From: Paenibacillus sp. Soil750
GTDB lineage: Bacteria; Bacillota; Bacilli; Paenibacillales; NBRC-103111
Direction of reading: 5' to 3'
DNA: 64,000 bases
Assembly (NCBI RefSeq): GCF_001428045.1
Contig: NZ_LMSD01000002.1
Coordinates: 812-64,811 of the forward strand
Shown: positions 15,925 through 24,681 of the stretch, in pieces
Position numbering within the stretch: position 1 is the first letter of the stretch
Layout: each line of letters starts with the position of its first letter
Notes under the pieces: model-generated
Database searches by the model: none
The model's input: only the letters and a program-made list of their open reading frames with translations
Told to the model about the DNA's origin: nothing
Position numbers and translations under genes: made by a program

Positions 15925-16413
15925 ATGGAATTCAAAATTGGTCTAATGATGGATCTGCCCGACGGAAAAATACCTGGCTTCTATGCCCAAATCGTCAAAG
16001 CGCTTGCCGGCAAAGTCGAGTTATTCGATCGCGATAAAGAAATGCTGATTGTCAGTAACGAAGAGCAACAACGTGCTGCGCTTGAAGTCATGGCCCATTT
16101 TAATATCGAGACCTCTATAATGGAGCTCCGTTTGCTAGTTGAAGAAGCAGAATTGACTGATTTGTTCAGTGACTACGGGTTCACTAGTCGTGCAGAACAT
16201 AACTATTTGTACGATAAAATCGTGATCCCTTTCCGCTTCACCACCAATAGTCCCGCTGCCGAGGTTGATCAAGCAGCCCTTCAGGTTGAAGAGCATCTCA
16301 TCGCGCAGTACAAAGATGGCGACCATGACGTGTACGTCGTTGATCGGCAGCTCGAAGAGCTCATGCACGGAATTGCCAAAGCTTATCGCTGCAGCATCGA
16401 AATCCTTAGGTAA
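15925..16413 (+). CDS. Conserved hypothetical protein (possibly YlaL-like)
   Basis: A 162-aa soluble protein without signal peptide or membrane segment. I chose ATG 15925 because GTGAGG lies 10 nt upstream; a GTG at 15910 inside that site is a less likely start. The protein is acidic, with mixed alpha/beta content (MEFKIGLMMDLPDGKIPGFY, then LIVSNEEQQRAALEVMAHF). No catalytic motif is visible. In B. subtilis ylaL lies next to ylaK, and the size would fit, but I cannot confirm homology. It follows the coiled-coil gene by 39 bp. Confidence 0.6.
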   Translation: MEFKIGLMMDLPDGKIPGFYAQIVKALAGKVELFDRDKEMLIVSNEEQQRAALEVMAHFNIETSIMELRLLVEEAELTDLFSDYGFTSRAEHNYLYDKIVIPFRFTTNSPAAEVDQAALQVEEHLIAQYKDGDHDVYVVDRQLEELMHGIAKAYRCSIEILR

Positions 16414-16420
16414 ATGCAGC

Positions 16421-16452
16421 AAAAAGCCCACATCGGCCGATGTGGGCTTTTC
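16421..16452. terminator. Bidirectional terminator between converging genes
   Basis: Perfect palindrome AAAAGCCCACATCGG/CCGATGTGGGCTTTT with A/T runs on both sides, 7 bp after the plus-strand stop and 5 bp before the end of ylaK. Confidence 0.93.
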
Positions 16453-16457
16453 TCTAT

Positions 16458-17789
16458 TTAGAGCAAATCTGCAGCCAATTGAGCCAGATGCGAGCGTTCG
16501 CCGCGTTCTAAAGTGATGTGTCCGCTTATGCCTTCCTGTTTAAAGCGCTCTACCACATACGTAAGCCCATTGCTTGATGCATCTAGGTATGGATGGTCAA
16601 TTTGATCCGGATCACCGAGAAGAACGATTTTACTGCCCTCTCCAACACGCGATACGATCGTTTTCACTTCGTGTTTCGAGAGGTTCTGTGCTTCATCGAT
16701 AATAATAAATTGCCCAGGTATGGAACGTCCGCGAATATACGTTAACGCCTCTACTTGAATACTACCTAGACCGGCAAGTATTTTTTCAATATCACCCGGT
16801 TTTTTGGTATCGAATAAGTATTCCAAATTATCATAGATCGGCTGCATCCAAGGGCGCAGCTTTTCATCTTTTTCACCAGGCAGGTAACCGATATCCTTGC
16901 CCATCGGAACGACCGGACGAGCAATTAACAATTTTTTATATTTACGATCATCCTCAATTTTCATGAGCCCCGCAGCTAACGTAAGCAGCGTTTTACCTGT
17001 ACCCGCTTTCCCAGTTAGGGTGACGAGCGGGATATCGTCATTGAGCAGAAGCTCAAGAGCCATTCGCTGCTGCGCATTGCGCGCGGCAATTCCCCAGATG
17101 GGATCATTACTCATGTAAAGCGGCTCAAGCTTTTTGGCATCTGGTGTAACTTTGAGCAGTGCGGACTTGGAAGAGCCCAGCTCATCGCGCAGGATTACGA
17201 ATTCGTGCGGGTGCAGCATATAGCTCAAATTAAGTGATGTCACGGTCAAGAAGCGATACGAATAGAACTCATCAATGATCGAAGGATGAACAAAGAGCGT
17301 GATATAACCAGTATACATATCGGTTTGAGCCACAATCCGATCTGTTAAGTAATCCTGTGCCGGAATACCCAGTACATCCGCCTTAATTCGAACCAACGTA
17401 TCTTTACTGACAATAACGACAGGTCTAGCTACATCATTTTCTTGTTCTTCCAAATGGTAATTAAGAGCAACTGCTAGAATGCGATTGTCGTTCGTTAATT
17501 CAGCAAACGTATCTTGTAGTTTCGCAAAGCTGCGATGGTTAAGCTCCACTTTAATGCTGCCGCCATGTCCAAGTGTAATACCGTCGGATAGATTGCCTTT
17601 GGCCCTTAATCCATCTAGTAATCTCGAGACATGTCTAGCATTGCGACCGATTTCATCCGCATTTCGTTTCTTAGAATCGATTTCTTCCAACACCACGGCG
17701 GGTATGACCACTTCATTATCTTCAAATGCGAATAAAGCATTGGGATCCTGAAGCAGTACATTGGTATCTAACACGTAAATTTTTTTCAT
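16458..17789 (-). CDS. ylaK: PIN-PhoH family protein (YlaK-like)
   Basis: A 443-aa fusion of an N-terminal PIN nuclease-like domain (MKKIYVLDTNVLLQDPNALF with the first acidic residue, ending near 150) and a C-terminal PhoH ATPase with Walker A GKAGTGKTLLTLAAG and Walker B IIDEAQNL (about 360). PhoH2-type proteins combine RNA helicase and RNase activity, but the role in this group is not established. Start at ATG 17789 after GGGAGGGG; the longer frame adds 16 residues with no ribosome-binding site. It diverges from the YlaJ-like lipoprotein gene, as expected for the yla cluster. Confidence 0.9.
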   Translation of the reverse strand: MKKIYVLDTNVLLQDPNALFAFEDNEVVIPAVVLEEIDSKKRNADEIGRNARHVSRLLDGLRAKGNLSDGITLGHGGSIKVELNHRSFAKLQDTFAELTNDNRILAVALNYHLEEQENDVARPVVIVSKDTLVRIKADVLGIPAQDYLTDRIVAQTDMYTGYITLFVHPSIIDEFYSYRFLTVTSLNLSYMLHPHEFVILRDELGSSKSALLKVTPDAKKLEPLYMSNDPIWGIAARNAQQRMALELLLNDDIPLVTLTGKAGTGKTLLTLAAGLMKIEDDRKYKKLLIARPVVPMGKDIGYLPGEKDEKLRPWMQPIYDNLEYLFDTKKPGDIEKILAGLGSIQVEALTYIRGRSIPGQFIIIDEAQNLSKHEVKTIVSRVGEGSKIVLLGDPDQIDHPYLDASSNGLTYVVERFKQEGISGHITLERGERSHLAQLAADLL

Positions 17790-17902
17790 TGGTGTGTCCC
17801 CTCCCAGATTTGGCGTTAGATCATTGGTTATATTCATACATACAACCTAACCGTACAGGACAAACTAAACGCGAGATTCAAGGAAAGAAGGGAACGATTC
17901 TG

Positions 17903-18451
17903 GTGAGACTAATATACGTATGCGGACTGATACTGATCCTCGCGGTAGGCTGCAGTCAAGAGCCGAAAAGTGGTGCCCCCTCTCAAGATACGAATCAAAA
18001 GCAAGTAAAAGTTCAACAAATTGCTCCGCAAAAGCTAGAAATTAAAGATTCTAAGGCAGTTGCAGCGCATTTGGAAAACCTAGCAATGGGAATCCCGCAG
18101 GTCGAAAGCGCACATTGCGTCGTCTTCGGCAATACAGCTGTCGTCGGCATTAACATTAAGAAGGAACTTGATCGAGCCAAAGTCGGAACCATTAAATATT
18201 CGGTGGCCGAGGCACTCAAGAAGGATCCTTATGGTGTCAATGCAATCGTGACGGCTGATATGGATTTAGATCAACGCTTACGCAACATCCGGGATAACAT
18301 TCAAGCAGGAAGACCTATACAAGGCTTCGCAGAACAAATGGCTGATATCGTTGGTCGTGTGATGCCACAACTGCCACGAGATATCCGCAATGATCCAGAC
18401 ATCGATAACGCAGGTTCCAATGGGAATAGCCCCCAGGTTCCAGCCCGATAA
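17903..18451 (+). CDS. YhcN/YlaJ family sporulation lipoprotein
   Basis: A 182-aa lipoprotein with lipobox LAVGC (Cys at about 17), a Gln/Lys-rich linker, then the YhcN/YlaJ domain: ESAHCVVFGNTAVVGINI, KYSVAEALKKDPYGVNAIVTADMDL and RNIRDNIQAG. Members sit in the spore inner membrane or coat region of bacilli, and YlaJ/YhcN mutants are mildly affected in germination. Start GTG 17903, 9 nt after GAAGGGA; earlier in-frame codons overlap ylaK and lack a signal. It diverges from ylaK. Confidence 0.85.
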   Translation: MRLIYVCGLILILAVGCSQEPKSGAPSQDTNQKQVKVQQIAPQKLEIKDSKAVAAHLENLAMGIPQVESAHCVVFGNTAVVGINIKKELDRAKVGTIKYSVAEALKKDPYGVNAIVTADMDLDQRLRNIRDNIQAGRPIQGFAEQMADIVGRVMPQLPRDIRNDPDIDNAGSNGNSPQVPAR

Positions 18452-18466
18452 ATCGCTGAAGATGAC

Positions 18467-18504
18467 AAAAAGCCTGCCTGCATACGCAGATCTAGGCTTT
18501 TTTT
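18467..18504. terminator. Terminator after the YlaJ-like gene
   Basis: AAAAAGCCT and AGGCTTTTTTT arms with internal CTGC/GCAG pairing (GCATAC between), T run on the plus strand and A run on the other side. It also covers the end of the 47-aa gene on the minus strand. Confidence 0.85.
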
Positions 18505-18635
18505 ATCGCATCAAAAACTTGGCCGAGTGAAAAAAGGGCATCTCGGCTCTCACAAGCTTTCGCATATTCAGCTTTATACATCATGTGGGCGCTATCTATC
18601 CATTGCATCGGTGCAGCTGTTAGAAGTTCAGCCAT
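18492..18635 (-). CDS. 47-aa hypothetical protein
   Basis: Short gene with a clear TAGGAGG 10-11 nt before ATG 18635 and a TAG stop within the shared terminator. The product, starting MAELLTAAPMQWIDSAHMMY and ending SLGQVFDAIKKA, is soluble, helical and contains one cysteine. I recognise no family. The good ribosome-binding site, open frame and terminator placement support it as real. A terminator for it is supplied by the shared hairpin. Confidence 0.62.
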   Translation of the reverse strand: MAELLTAAPMQWIDSAHMMYKAEYAKACESRDALFSLGQVFDAIKKA

Positions 18636-18820
18636 ATCGTTTGCGCCTCCTACTAGGTGGTTGAAAACGCTCCTTACACTTACAGTATAGCATAGCGAGT
18701 GCCAAGCGTTCCACCATTATGTATCTATTTTCAAATCAACAGGCACTCCTTATTGCCCAGATATATTTAAGTGTACGTTGATTTGTTAAAGTTATGTCCT
18801 TAATTCACAGCGTTAAACCG

Positions 18821-19102
18821 CTATTGATTATTGTAGATGGGATTCGAGTTGATATCATCCAACAGCTTTTCCGCACTCTCGCGGTCGAAACAATGTTTAT
18901 GATATTCCCCTTCATGGTCATAGCCAATCCATATTTTCATTGGATCTTCAATAGGCAGCACTTCAAGATTACTAACCCCGTGATCTTCGACTAAAATAAG
19001 CGCAAAAAAATCCAACGTATCTTTCGCCGCTTCATCCTCAGGACGAGCCTGGGACACAATATGCATCTGCAGCCAATTGAAAAAAGCATCCCCTAGCTTC
19101 AT
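18821..19102 (-). CDS. Hypothetical acidic protein
   Basis: A 93-aa soluble, acidic protein (MKLGDAFFNWLQMHIVSQAR, then KDTLDFFALILVEDHGVSNL). I place the start at ATG 19102. The ATG at 19114 would overlap the upstream stop and sits directly against GAGAGG. No known domain. It follows the 145-aa gene without a gap, so the two are probably translated together. No signal peptide or membrane helix is visible. Confidence 0.6.
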   Translation of the reverse strand: MKLGDAFFNWLQMHIVSQARPEDEAAKDTLDFFALILVEDHGVSNLEVLPIEDPMKIWIGYDHEGEYHKHCFDRESAEKLLDDINSNPIYNNQ

Positions 19103-19103
19103 C

Positions 19104-19541
19104 TCAGCGTCCATCCTCTCTTAGTAACACAATATCATAACCGGCATCTAACCAATCCAACCATTGTTTGATCCACACGGCATGCATGCCATTACTAGCT
19201 TCCCTGTGTTCATCCATTGCCATTAGCAGTGCCTTCGACTCCCGCCTAGTCAACAAACGGTCCAAAAAGGCTTCTGCGCAGTGCGAAAGATGAAATGGCT
19301 CACCATCAAATACAAGGTTTCCTTCATTCGTTAAATCTAATTCTACGAGGTCTGATCCACATATCTCTTCATCATCACTCAGCAAGAGGCTCACTTTAAA
19401 CATCTGGAGCAATCGAGGATGATGTTGGCCTGCAAGCTGGCGGAACGATTCGAATTCTGCGTCTGGCATGCAACTCATGCGCTCTGCCCCCAATACGAGC
19501 GGTGAATAACTTAGAATAGGTGTTAACCAATATCGCGTCAT
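19104..19541 (-). CDS. Hypothetical protein, cotranscribed with the downstream 93-aa gene
   Basis: 145 aa, starting MTRYWLTPILSYSPLVLGAE, with an acidic middle (LLSDDEEICGSDLVELDLTN) and a helical C-terminal half ending WLDWLDAGYDIVLLREDGR. No membrane segment and no motif that I recognise. ATG at 19541 follows AAGGAG by 10 nt. It lies between ylaH and the 93-aa gene on the same strand, apparently as part of one transcription unit with ylaH. Confidence 0.6.
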   Translation of the reverse strand: MTRYWLTPILSYSPLVLGAERMSCMPDAEFESFRQLAGQHHPRLLQMFKVSLLLSDDEEICGSDLVELDLTNEGNLVFDGEPFHLSHCAEAFLDRLLTRRESKALLMAMDEHREASNGMHAVWIKQWLDWLDAGYDIVLLREDGR

Positions 19542-19567
19542 CAGGCATGAGCTCCTTACTCGTTAAA

Positions 19568-19852
19568 TTAAGTCGGCCTTTTGCCAGTTCTTTTTTCAAT
19601 GAAATAACGAATTCTCACCATGAACATTAGAGAGATCGCTACGGCCAAACAAAGTACAATAGGCAAGCCTACGATTTGGAAGACGAGGAGCATCACGGAA
19701 CCGATTGCTAGCAGCACATAGATTAGAGCCGTTTTGAGTACAGGCAGTTTGCGTGTACGAAACACTTTATTGTACACATAGGACATGAAAACAAAGATTA
19801 ATAGATACGTGATCAAGAGGTGATTGGCAAACCATTCATTCAGGGCAGTCAA
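19568..19852 (-). CDS. ylaH: YlaH-like family membrane protein
   Basis: Small membrane protein of unknown function that accompanies typA in bacilli. I start at TTG 19852 (94 aa, MTALNEWFANHLLITYLL), 8 nt after GGAGTG; the ATG at 19873 has no ribosome-binding site and would place the Shine-Dalgarno inside the gene. Three hydrophobic segments (about 10-28, 41-56 and 58-76) and the Arg/Lys-rich tail RYFIEKRTGKRP are visible. The typA-ylaH order matches B. subtilis ylaG-ylaH, although here typA lies upstream on the same strand. Confidence 0.78.
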   Translation of the reverse strand: MTALNEWFANHLLITYLLIFVFMSYVYNKVFRTRKLPVLKTALIYVLLAIGSVMLLVFQIVGLPIVLCLAVAISLMFMVRIRYFIEKRTGKRPT

Positions 19853-19935
19853 CGAACATACACTCCATTTCATTAATAAGTAATAAGTTAGCTCATCGCT
19901 TAGTCATTCTTCATTATCCCTTAAAACGACAAAGA

Positions 19936-19978
19936 AATAAAGGGAAATGCGGCTGAATAGCCGACATTTCCCTTTATT
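19936..19978 (-). terminator. Terminator of typA
   Basis: AATAAAGGGAAATG-CGGCT/AGCCG-CATTTCCCTTTATT long hairpin with GAAT loop, followed by TTTCTTTG on the minus strand, 16 bp after the typA stop. Confidence 0.87.
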
Positions 19979-19993
19979 CGAACACTTTGTGAA

Positions 19994-21844
19994 TTAAACG
20001 TTAGCTTCCGCAGTTTTGCGGTGCTTCTCAGCACGCTCGCGCTCGCTCTTGTTCAAAATCTTTTTACGGATACGAACCGATTTAGGAGTGATTTCGCAAT
20101 ACTCATCATCGTTCAAATACTCAAGCGCTTGTTCCAAAGAGTACGAACGAGGTGTTTTCATTTTTACTGTTTCTTCTTTGTTCGCGGAACGAATGTTGTT
20201 TACCGCTTTTTCTTTACAAATGTTAACGATGATATCGTTGTCGCGTGTATGTTCACCAACAACCATGCCTTCGTAAACTTCTGTTTGCGGATGTACGAAC
20301 AAGATACCGCGATCTTCTACGGAAAGAATTCCGTAAAGTGTGGAAACACCGGATTCGCTGGATACAAGTACGCCTTCATGACGTCCGCCAACGCCAGCTC
20401 CTTGGTAAGGGCCGTAGCTGTCAAACGCATGGTTCATAATTCCGTAACCACGAGTCAATGTCAAGAAGTTCGTTCTGTAACCGATCAAACCTCGTGCTGG
20501 GATCTTGAACTCTAGACGAACGTTACCGCTGCCGTTGTTGATCATGTTGACCATTTCGGCTTTTCGTGAACCTAAGCTCTCCATAACGGAACCCATACTG
20601 TCTTCTGGAACGTCGATGATTAAATGCTCAATCGGTTCCATTTTTTGTCCGTCGATTTGACGAATGATAACTTCTGGTTTGGAAACTTGCAATTCAAAGC
20701 CTTCACGGCGCATGTTCTCGATCAAAATACCTAAGTGAAGCTCACCGCGGCCTGATACAACGAATGCATCCGGGCTGTCTGTATCTTCAACGCGCAAGGA
20801 AACGTCTGTTTCAAGCTCTTTATATAGACGTTCACGGATTTTACGGGAAGTAACCCATTTACCTTCACGCCCCGCGAATGGCGAGTTGTTTACGATAAAT
20901 GTCATTTGAAGCGTTGGCTCATCGATTTTCAAGACTGGCAATGCTTCTGGGTTCGCAGGATCTGCTACCGTTTCACCAATGTTAATATCTTTGATACCTG
21001 CAATGGCAATGATATCCCCTGCAGCTGCTTCTTCAATCTCGATACGCTTCAAACCACTGAATCCGAAAAGCTTCTCGATTCTAGCTTGTTTTTGTCCGCC
21101 TTCACGAGTCATAACCGTAACTGTCTGACCTTGACGGATTTTACCGCGGTTCACACGGCCTACACCGATACGACCCAAGTACTCATTGTAATCCATCAAT
21201 GTAACAAGGAATTGTAGTGGTTGTTCAACATCTTCTGTAGGAGCTGGAATGTGCTGAACAACTGTTTCATAAATAGCTTCCATGTTATCATCTTGTTTCT
21301 CTGGATCAAGACTTGAAGTCCCTTGCAATGCGGAAGCATATACAACGTGGAAATCTAGTTGCTCGTCAGTAGCACCAAGTTCGATGAACAAGTCAAGAAC
21401 TTCGTCAACAACTTCTTGTGGACGAGCGTTCGGACGGTCAATTTTGTTTACAACAACAACTGGAGAAAGGTTGCTCTCAAGTGCTTTACGTAGAACGAAT
21501 TTCGTTTGTGGCATTGTACCTTCGAAAGCATCTACTACCAACAATACACCGTCTACCATCTTCATAATCCGTTCAACTTCGCCGCCGAAGTCAGCATGTC
21601 CTGGTGTATCTACAATGTTAATCAAGTAATCTTTATAGTTAATCGCCGTATTTTTGGCAAGGATGGTAATACCGCGCTCTCTCTCTAGATCATTGGAGTC
21701 CATCGCTCTTTCTTGAATAGCTTCGTTATCGCGGAATGTTCCGGATTGTTGAAGCAATTTATCTACGAGTGTTGTTTTACCGTGGTCAACGTGTGCGATA
21801 ATGGCAATGTTGCGAATCTTGTCTCTTGCATGCATGAATGTCAA
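19994..21844 (-). CDS. typA: Ribosome-associated GTPase TypA/BipA
   Basis: Translational GTPase of the EF-G class, needed for 50S assembly and growth at low temperature or under stress. The 616 aa show G1 [15 protein letters not shown] (about 17), RGITI, G3 [10 protein letters not shown]4 [10 protein letters not shown], then domains II, III and V and the BipA-specific C-terminal domain ([20 protein letters not shown]). Length is normal. ATG at 21844; the leader contains a strong hairpin close to the predicted 5' end. Monocistronic or weakly linked to ylaH downstream. Confidence 0.96.
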   Translation of the reverse strand: MTFMHARDKIRNIAIIAHVDHGKTTLVDKLLQQSGTFRDNEAIQERAMDSNDLERERGITILAKNTAINYKDYLINIVDTPGHADFGGEVERIMKMVDGVLLVVDAFEGTMPQTKFVLRKALESNLSPVVVVNKIDRPNARPQEVVDEVLDLFIELGATDEQLDFHVVYASALQGTSSLDPEKQDDNMEAIYETVVQHIPAPTEDVEQPLQFLVTLMDYNEYLGRIGVGRVNRGKIRQGQTVTVMTREGGQKQARIEKLFGFSGLKRIEIEEAAAGDIIAIAGIKDINIGETVADPANPEALPVLKIDEPTLQMTFIVNNSPFAGREGKWVTSRKIRERLYKELETDVSLRVEDTDSPDAFVVSGRGELHLGILIENMRREGFELQVSKPEVIIRQIDGQKMEPIEHLIIDVPEDSMGSVMESLGSRKAEMVNMINNGSGNVRLEFKIPARGLIGYRTNFLTLTRGYGIMNHAFDSYGPYQGAGVGGRHEGVLVSSESGVSTLYGILSVEDRGILFVHPQTEVYEGMVVGEHTRDNDIIVNICKEKAVNNIRSANKEETVKMKTPRSYSLEQALEYLNDDEYCEITPKSVRIRKKILNKSERERAEKHRKTAEANV

Positions 21845-21884
21845 ACCCTCTCTACCCTATAATTTTCGTCTCTGTTCATAAAAC

Positions 21885-21911
21885 AAGCGTCGGACATAAG
21901 CGCCGACGCTT
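21885..21911 (-). promoter_or_regulatory. Perfect hairpin in the typA leader
   Basis: AAGCGTCGG/CCGACGCTT, 9 bp with a 9-nt loop, about 7-10 nt after the inferred transcription start of typA. It could stabilise the 5' end of the mRNA. It could also end transcription from the upstream minus-strand gene, but only GTTTTA follows. Confidence 0.55.
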
Positions 21912-21924
21912 GACATTTACCCTT

Positions 21925-21953
21925 AGTATACGCAGTTTCTCGACATTATGCAA
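21925..21953 (-). promoter_or_regulatory. Predicted typA promoter
   Basis: TTGCAT (21948-21953), 17 bp, TATACT (21925-21930) on the minus strand, 80 bp before the ATG. Confidence 0.6.
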
Positions 21954-21999
21954 GACAAAAGGCACACTTAACAAAACTTTTAACTGGAAAGAAGCAAGT

Positions 22000-22482
22000 T
22001 CACCATAATCTTCGCTTTCGGAAAATCATGGAAAGTCCAACAACCACAAGGATCAAAGCGATTACATAAATCCCTAGTTTGACTAGTAAAGTCAAAGCAA
22101 AAAGCGCTGCCGAAACGATTCCTAACACCATAGCTGCGATCCAAATACCGCGATCACTCCCCCGATCAAACAAGTGGAGTTCATATAAACCAATTGCAGG
22201 ACCTAATATGAAACCTGGCCAAATATAGGCCATAGAGCCCCAACCAAATAAATTGCAAAAGAAAAACATAAGGGCATATACGGTTAAAATGCCGCCAGGA
22301 ACGAGAACGCCCGCTGGTAATCGACGGTTGAAATACAACAAATGAAAGAGTAGTCCAGGCACGAGTAATACAAGCGGCCAAAAAAAGGATATCAACAACT
22401 GGAAGACTCCCAATTTGCCTAGCAACAACAAGACAGCCAAGCCAATAAATACAATACCAATGGAGTAGCTATTTCTAGCGAT
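22000..22482 (-). CDS. Membrane protein with LiaI/LiaF-like transmembrane region
   Basis: A small integral membrane protein with about five helices and an Arg/Lys-rich C-terminus (MIFRKRRLW). The stretch VPGGILTVYALMFFFCNLFG followed by WGSMAYIWPGFILGPAIGLY is shared by Paenibacillus proteins of the LiaI-LiaF/DUF5668 transmembrane type, which act in envelope-stress sensing. The reading frame has no ATG. The first usual start is TTG 22440, which lacks a ribosome-binding site. GAGGAGGG stands 6 nt before an in-frame ATC at 22482, which would give 160 aa with the expected N-terminus (ARNSYSIGIVFIGLAVLLL). The true start is therefore uncertain. Confidence 0.68.
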   Translation of the reverse strand: MARNSYSIGIVFIGLAVLLLLGKLGVFQLLISFFWPLVLLVPGLLFHLLYFNRRLPAGVLVPGGILTVYALMFFFCNLFGWGSMAYIWPGFILGPAIGLYELHLFDRGSDRGIWIAAMVLGIVSAALFALTLLVKLGIYVIALILVVVGLSMIFRKRRLW

Positions 22483-22699
22483 ACGAATCCCTCCTCAAAT
22501 GGGCATAGGTTGAATAGGGTAATCAGCTCATTAATCGACACCCTTCAACAAATATTTTAGCTCACATGGCATGAAATTGCTAGGTGTTTATAATGGACAC
22601 AACTTTGCGTTTGATTCCAATTGACTGGGTATACTAAAGCTCGCAAAGAACCCATTTGCCCTGGCGAATGGTCGTCTGAAGTTCAACTGGGGAGGTATC

Positions 22700-23905
22700 A
22701 TGGAACGAACTCTTAGAAGTAACAAGTCACAACGGAAACCACTTTGGACCAAAGCCTTTCTAATCACATCACTCGCAAATTTATTGCTTTTTTTTAGTTT
22801 TCAAATGCTGATCCCTACGATACCTACTCATCTTTCACAATTAGGTGGAGACAATATCCAGATCGGCCTTGTCATTGGGATCTTCACCATTTCCTCGCTC
22901 CTGACAAGGCCATTCGCAGGCAGAGCATTAGATCTTTTAGGAAGAAAACATGTGCTTCTAGTTGGTTTAGCGATTTGCGCATTTACGATTGCAGGTTATT
23001 CGTATATCGCAGCAGTTACACTAATTCTAGCAGCACGCTTTGTTCATGGTATCGGCTGGGGGTTGTCGACGACATCGCTCGGAACCGTAATAGCAGACAT
23101 CATCCCTCCTGAACGCCGCGGTGAGGGGATGGGTTATTACGGGTTATCCAACACTTTGGCCATGGCCCTCGGACCGTTAACGGGCCTGTGGGTGATGCAT
23201 TCCATTGGGTTTTCTTATGTGCTTTTAATCTCAACCATTCTTGCGCTATTATCTTTGTTTAGCTCGCTTTTCATTACATATCCGAAGCCCCTTCTACCCG
23301 TGAAACCACGTCAGCGACCTCGCTTTGTCGATCGCCTATGGGAACAGAGCGCGCTCCTCCCCTCTGCCCTGCTACTCTGCAGCGCAATCTGTTATGGAGG
23401 AATTGTGACTTTCATTACCTTATTCGGTTTAGAAGCAGGTATTCCAAACGTTGGTTTGTTCTTCTTATGTAATGCTAGTATGGTTCTGCTCGTACGTCCC
23501 CTCACAGGGGTTCTCTTTGATCGTAAAGGGCCTGAGTGGGTTCTGCTTCCTGGCGCGGCATTCACGATTACTGGCCTATTATTGCTTTCGTATGCACACT
23601 CCAATACTAGCCTTGCGATTGCGGCCTTATGCTATGGCGTTGGGTTTGGCTCCATACAACCTGCTCTGCAGGCGTGGACAATCCAGCGTTCTTCCCCTGA
23701 CCGTCGAGGTGCCGCTAATGGAACCTTCTTCTCAGCCAACGATCTAGGCATTGGACTAGGCGCCATGGCGCTAGGGGCTCTGGCTAACTGGAGTGGCAGT
23801 TATGCCATGATGTATCGGTATTCCACAGGATTAATTATCCTTTTCCTCTTGATCTATGGCTGGTCCTTCTGGGCTTTCACTTGGCATAAAAAAACAGCAC
23901 ACTGA
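22700..23905 (+). CDS. MFS transporter
   Basis: A 401-aa major facilitator with 12 predicted helices in two halves. The loop 2-3 motif GRALDLLGRKHVLLVG (about 76) and its repeat FDRKGPEWVLLPGA in the second half are clear. Proline/glycine content and the RGxGxGxYGLSNT-type motif in helix 4-5 (RRGEGMGYYGLSNTLAMALG) match the drug-efflux DHA1 / YfkF-like group. Substrate unknown. ATG follows CTGGGGAGG. It is the only plus-strand gene in this stretch and ends tail to tail with terC. Confidence 0.9.
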   Translation: MERTLRSNKSQRKPLWTKAFLITSLANLLLFFSFQMLIPTIPTHLSQLGGDNIQIGLVIGIFTISSLLTRPFAGRALDLLGRKHVLLVGLAICAFTIAGYSYIAAVTLILAARFVHGIGWGLSTTSLGTVIADIIPPERRGEGMGYYGLSNTLAMALGPLTGLWVMHSIGFSYVLLISTILALLSLFSSLFITYPKPLLPVKPRQRPRFVDRLWEQSALLPSALLLCSAICYGGIVTFITLFGLEAGIPNVGLFFLCNASMVLLVRPLTGVLFDRKGPEWVLLPGAAFTITGLLLLSYAHSNTSLAIAALCYGVGFGSIQPALQAWTIQRSSPDRRGAANGTFFSANDLGIGLGAMALGALANWSGSYAMMYRYSTGLIILFLLIYGWSFWAFTWHKKTAH

Positions 23906-23922
23906 CCCATGGTCAGCGTGCT
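23891..23922 (-). terminator. Terminator of the TerC-family gene
   Basis: AGCACGCTGACC/GGTCAGTGTGCT-type hairpin with ATG loop and TTTTTTT on the minus strand. It overlaps the stop of the converging MFS gene. Confidence 0.8.
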
Positions 23923-23928
23923 TTGTAC

Positions 23929-24609
23929 TCATTCATTCCGTGTCTTGAATTGAAGTGTTCGTACCCCTTTGGCGATTCCACCCGCCGCAATAACGACTAT
24001 GGTCGCCATAATGGGGATCCAAACATGTAAAAACTCATAATCATGCAGCAGCCAATCAATCATTTTCTCATCCTTCACAAACATTTCCCCTGCTGTATAA
24101 CCAAGAATCCCCGCTCCGATAAATACCAGAATCGGGTATTTCTGCAATAAATTCATCACTAGTGTACTCCCCCAAATAATGATCGGAATACTGAGTCCAA
24201 TACCTAAAATAATGACTGTATTATTGCCATTTCCTTTGGCTGCAATCGCTAATACATTGTCCAAACTCATGACGAAATCTGCAACAATAATGGTCCAAAT
24301 CGCTTTGCCAAGCGTTGAAGCTTCCTTGACATTCGAATGCCCCTCTTCGTCAGTAAGTAGCTTTATCGCTATCCATAAGAGCAAGATAGAACCGCCCGCT
24401 TGAATAAAAGGAATAGAAAGCAGACTTACGGCAACAAGTGTCAATATTAAGCGCAAAGCAATAGCGCCGAACGCCCCCCACCAAATCGCAAGCTTGCGCT
24501 GCTCGAGCGGTAGATTCTTGCTGGCTAATGCGATGACAACAGCATTATCGCCGCTCAGAACGATATTGATTAACATAATCTGTAGAAATAATAATAGCGC
24601 ATCAATCAT
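23929..24609 (-). CDS. TerC family membrane protein (YjbE-like)
   Basis: A 226-aa integral membrane protein starting at ATG 24609 after CAGGAGG (an upstream ATG lacks a ribosome-binding site). It shows the TerC hallmarks LSGDNAVVIALASKNL near residue 17 and DFVMSLDNVLAIAAKGNGN at mid-protein. The paired Asp-Asn motifs are thought to handle metal ions. Seven helices are visible. B. subtilis TerC members MeeF/MeeY load manganese onto exported proteins, so a manganese role is likely. There is no yybP-ykoY leader, and it follows thiI by 72 bp. Confidence 0.88.
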   Translation of the reverse strand: MIDALLLFLQIMLINIVLSGDNAVVIALASKNLPLEQRKLAIWWGAFGAIALRLILTLVAVSLLSIPFIQAGGSILLLWIAIKLLTDEEGHSNVKEASTLGKAIWTIIVADFVMSLDNVLAIAAKGNGNNTVIILGIGLSIPIIIWGSTLVMNLLQKYPILVFIGAGILGYTAGEMFVKDEKMIDWLLHDYEFLHVWIPIMATIVVIAAGGIAKGVRTLQFKTRNE

Positions 24610-24681
24610 TGCTTCACGACCTCCTGGCGAACATGGAGAGCAAGTGATGGGAAAGGTTGCGATCACAGCAGCATCGAGGAG

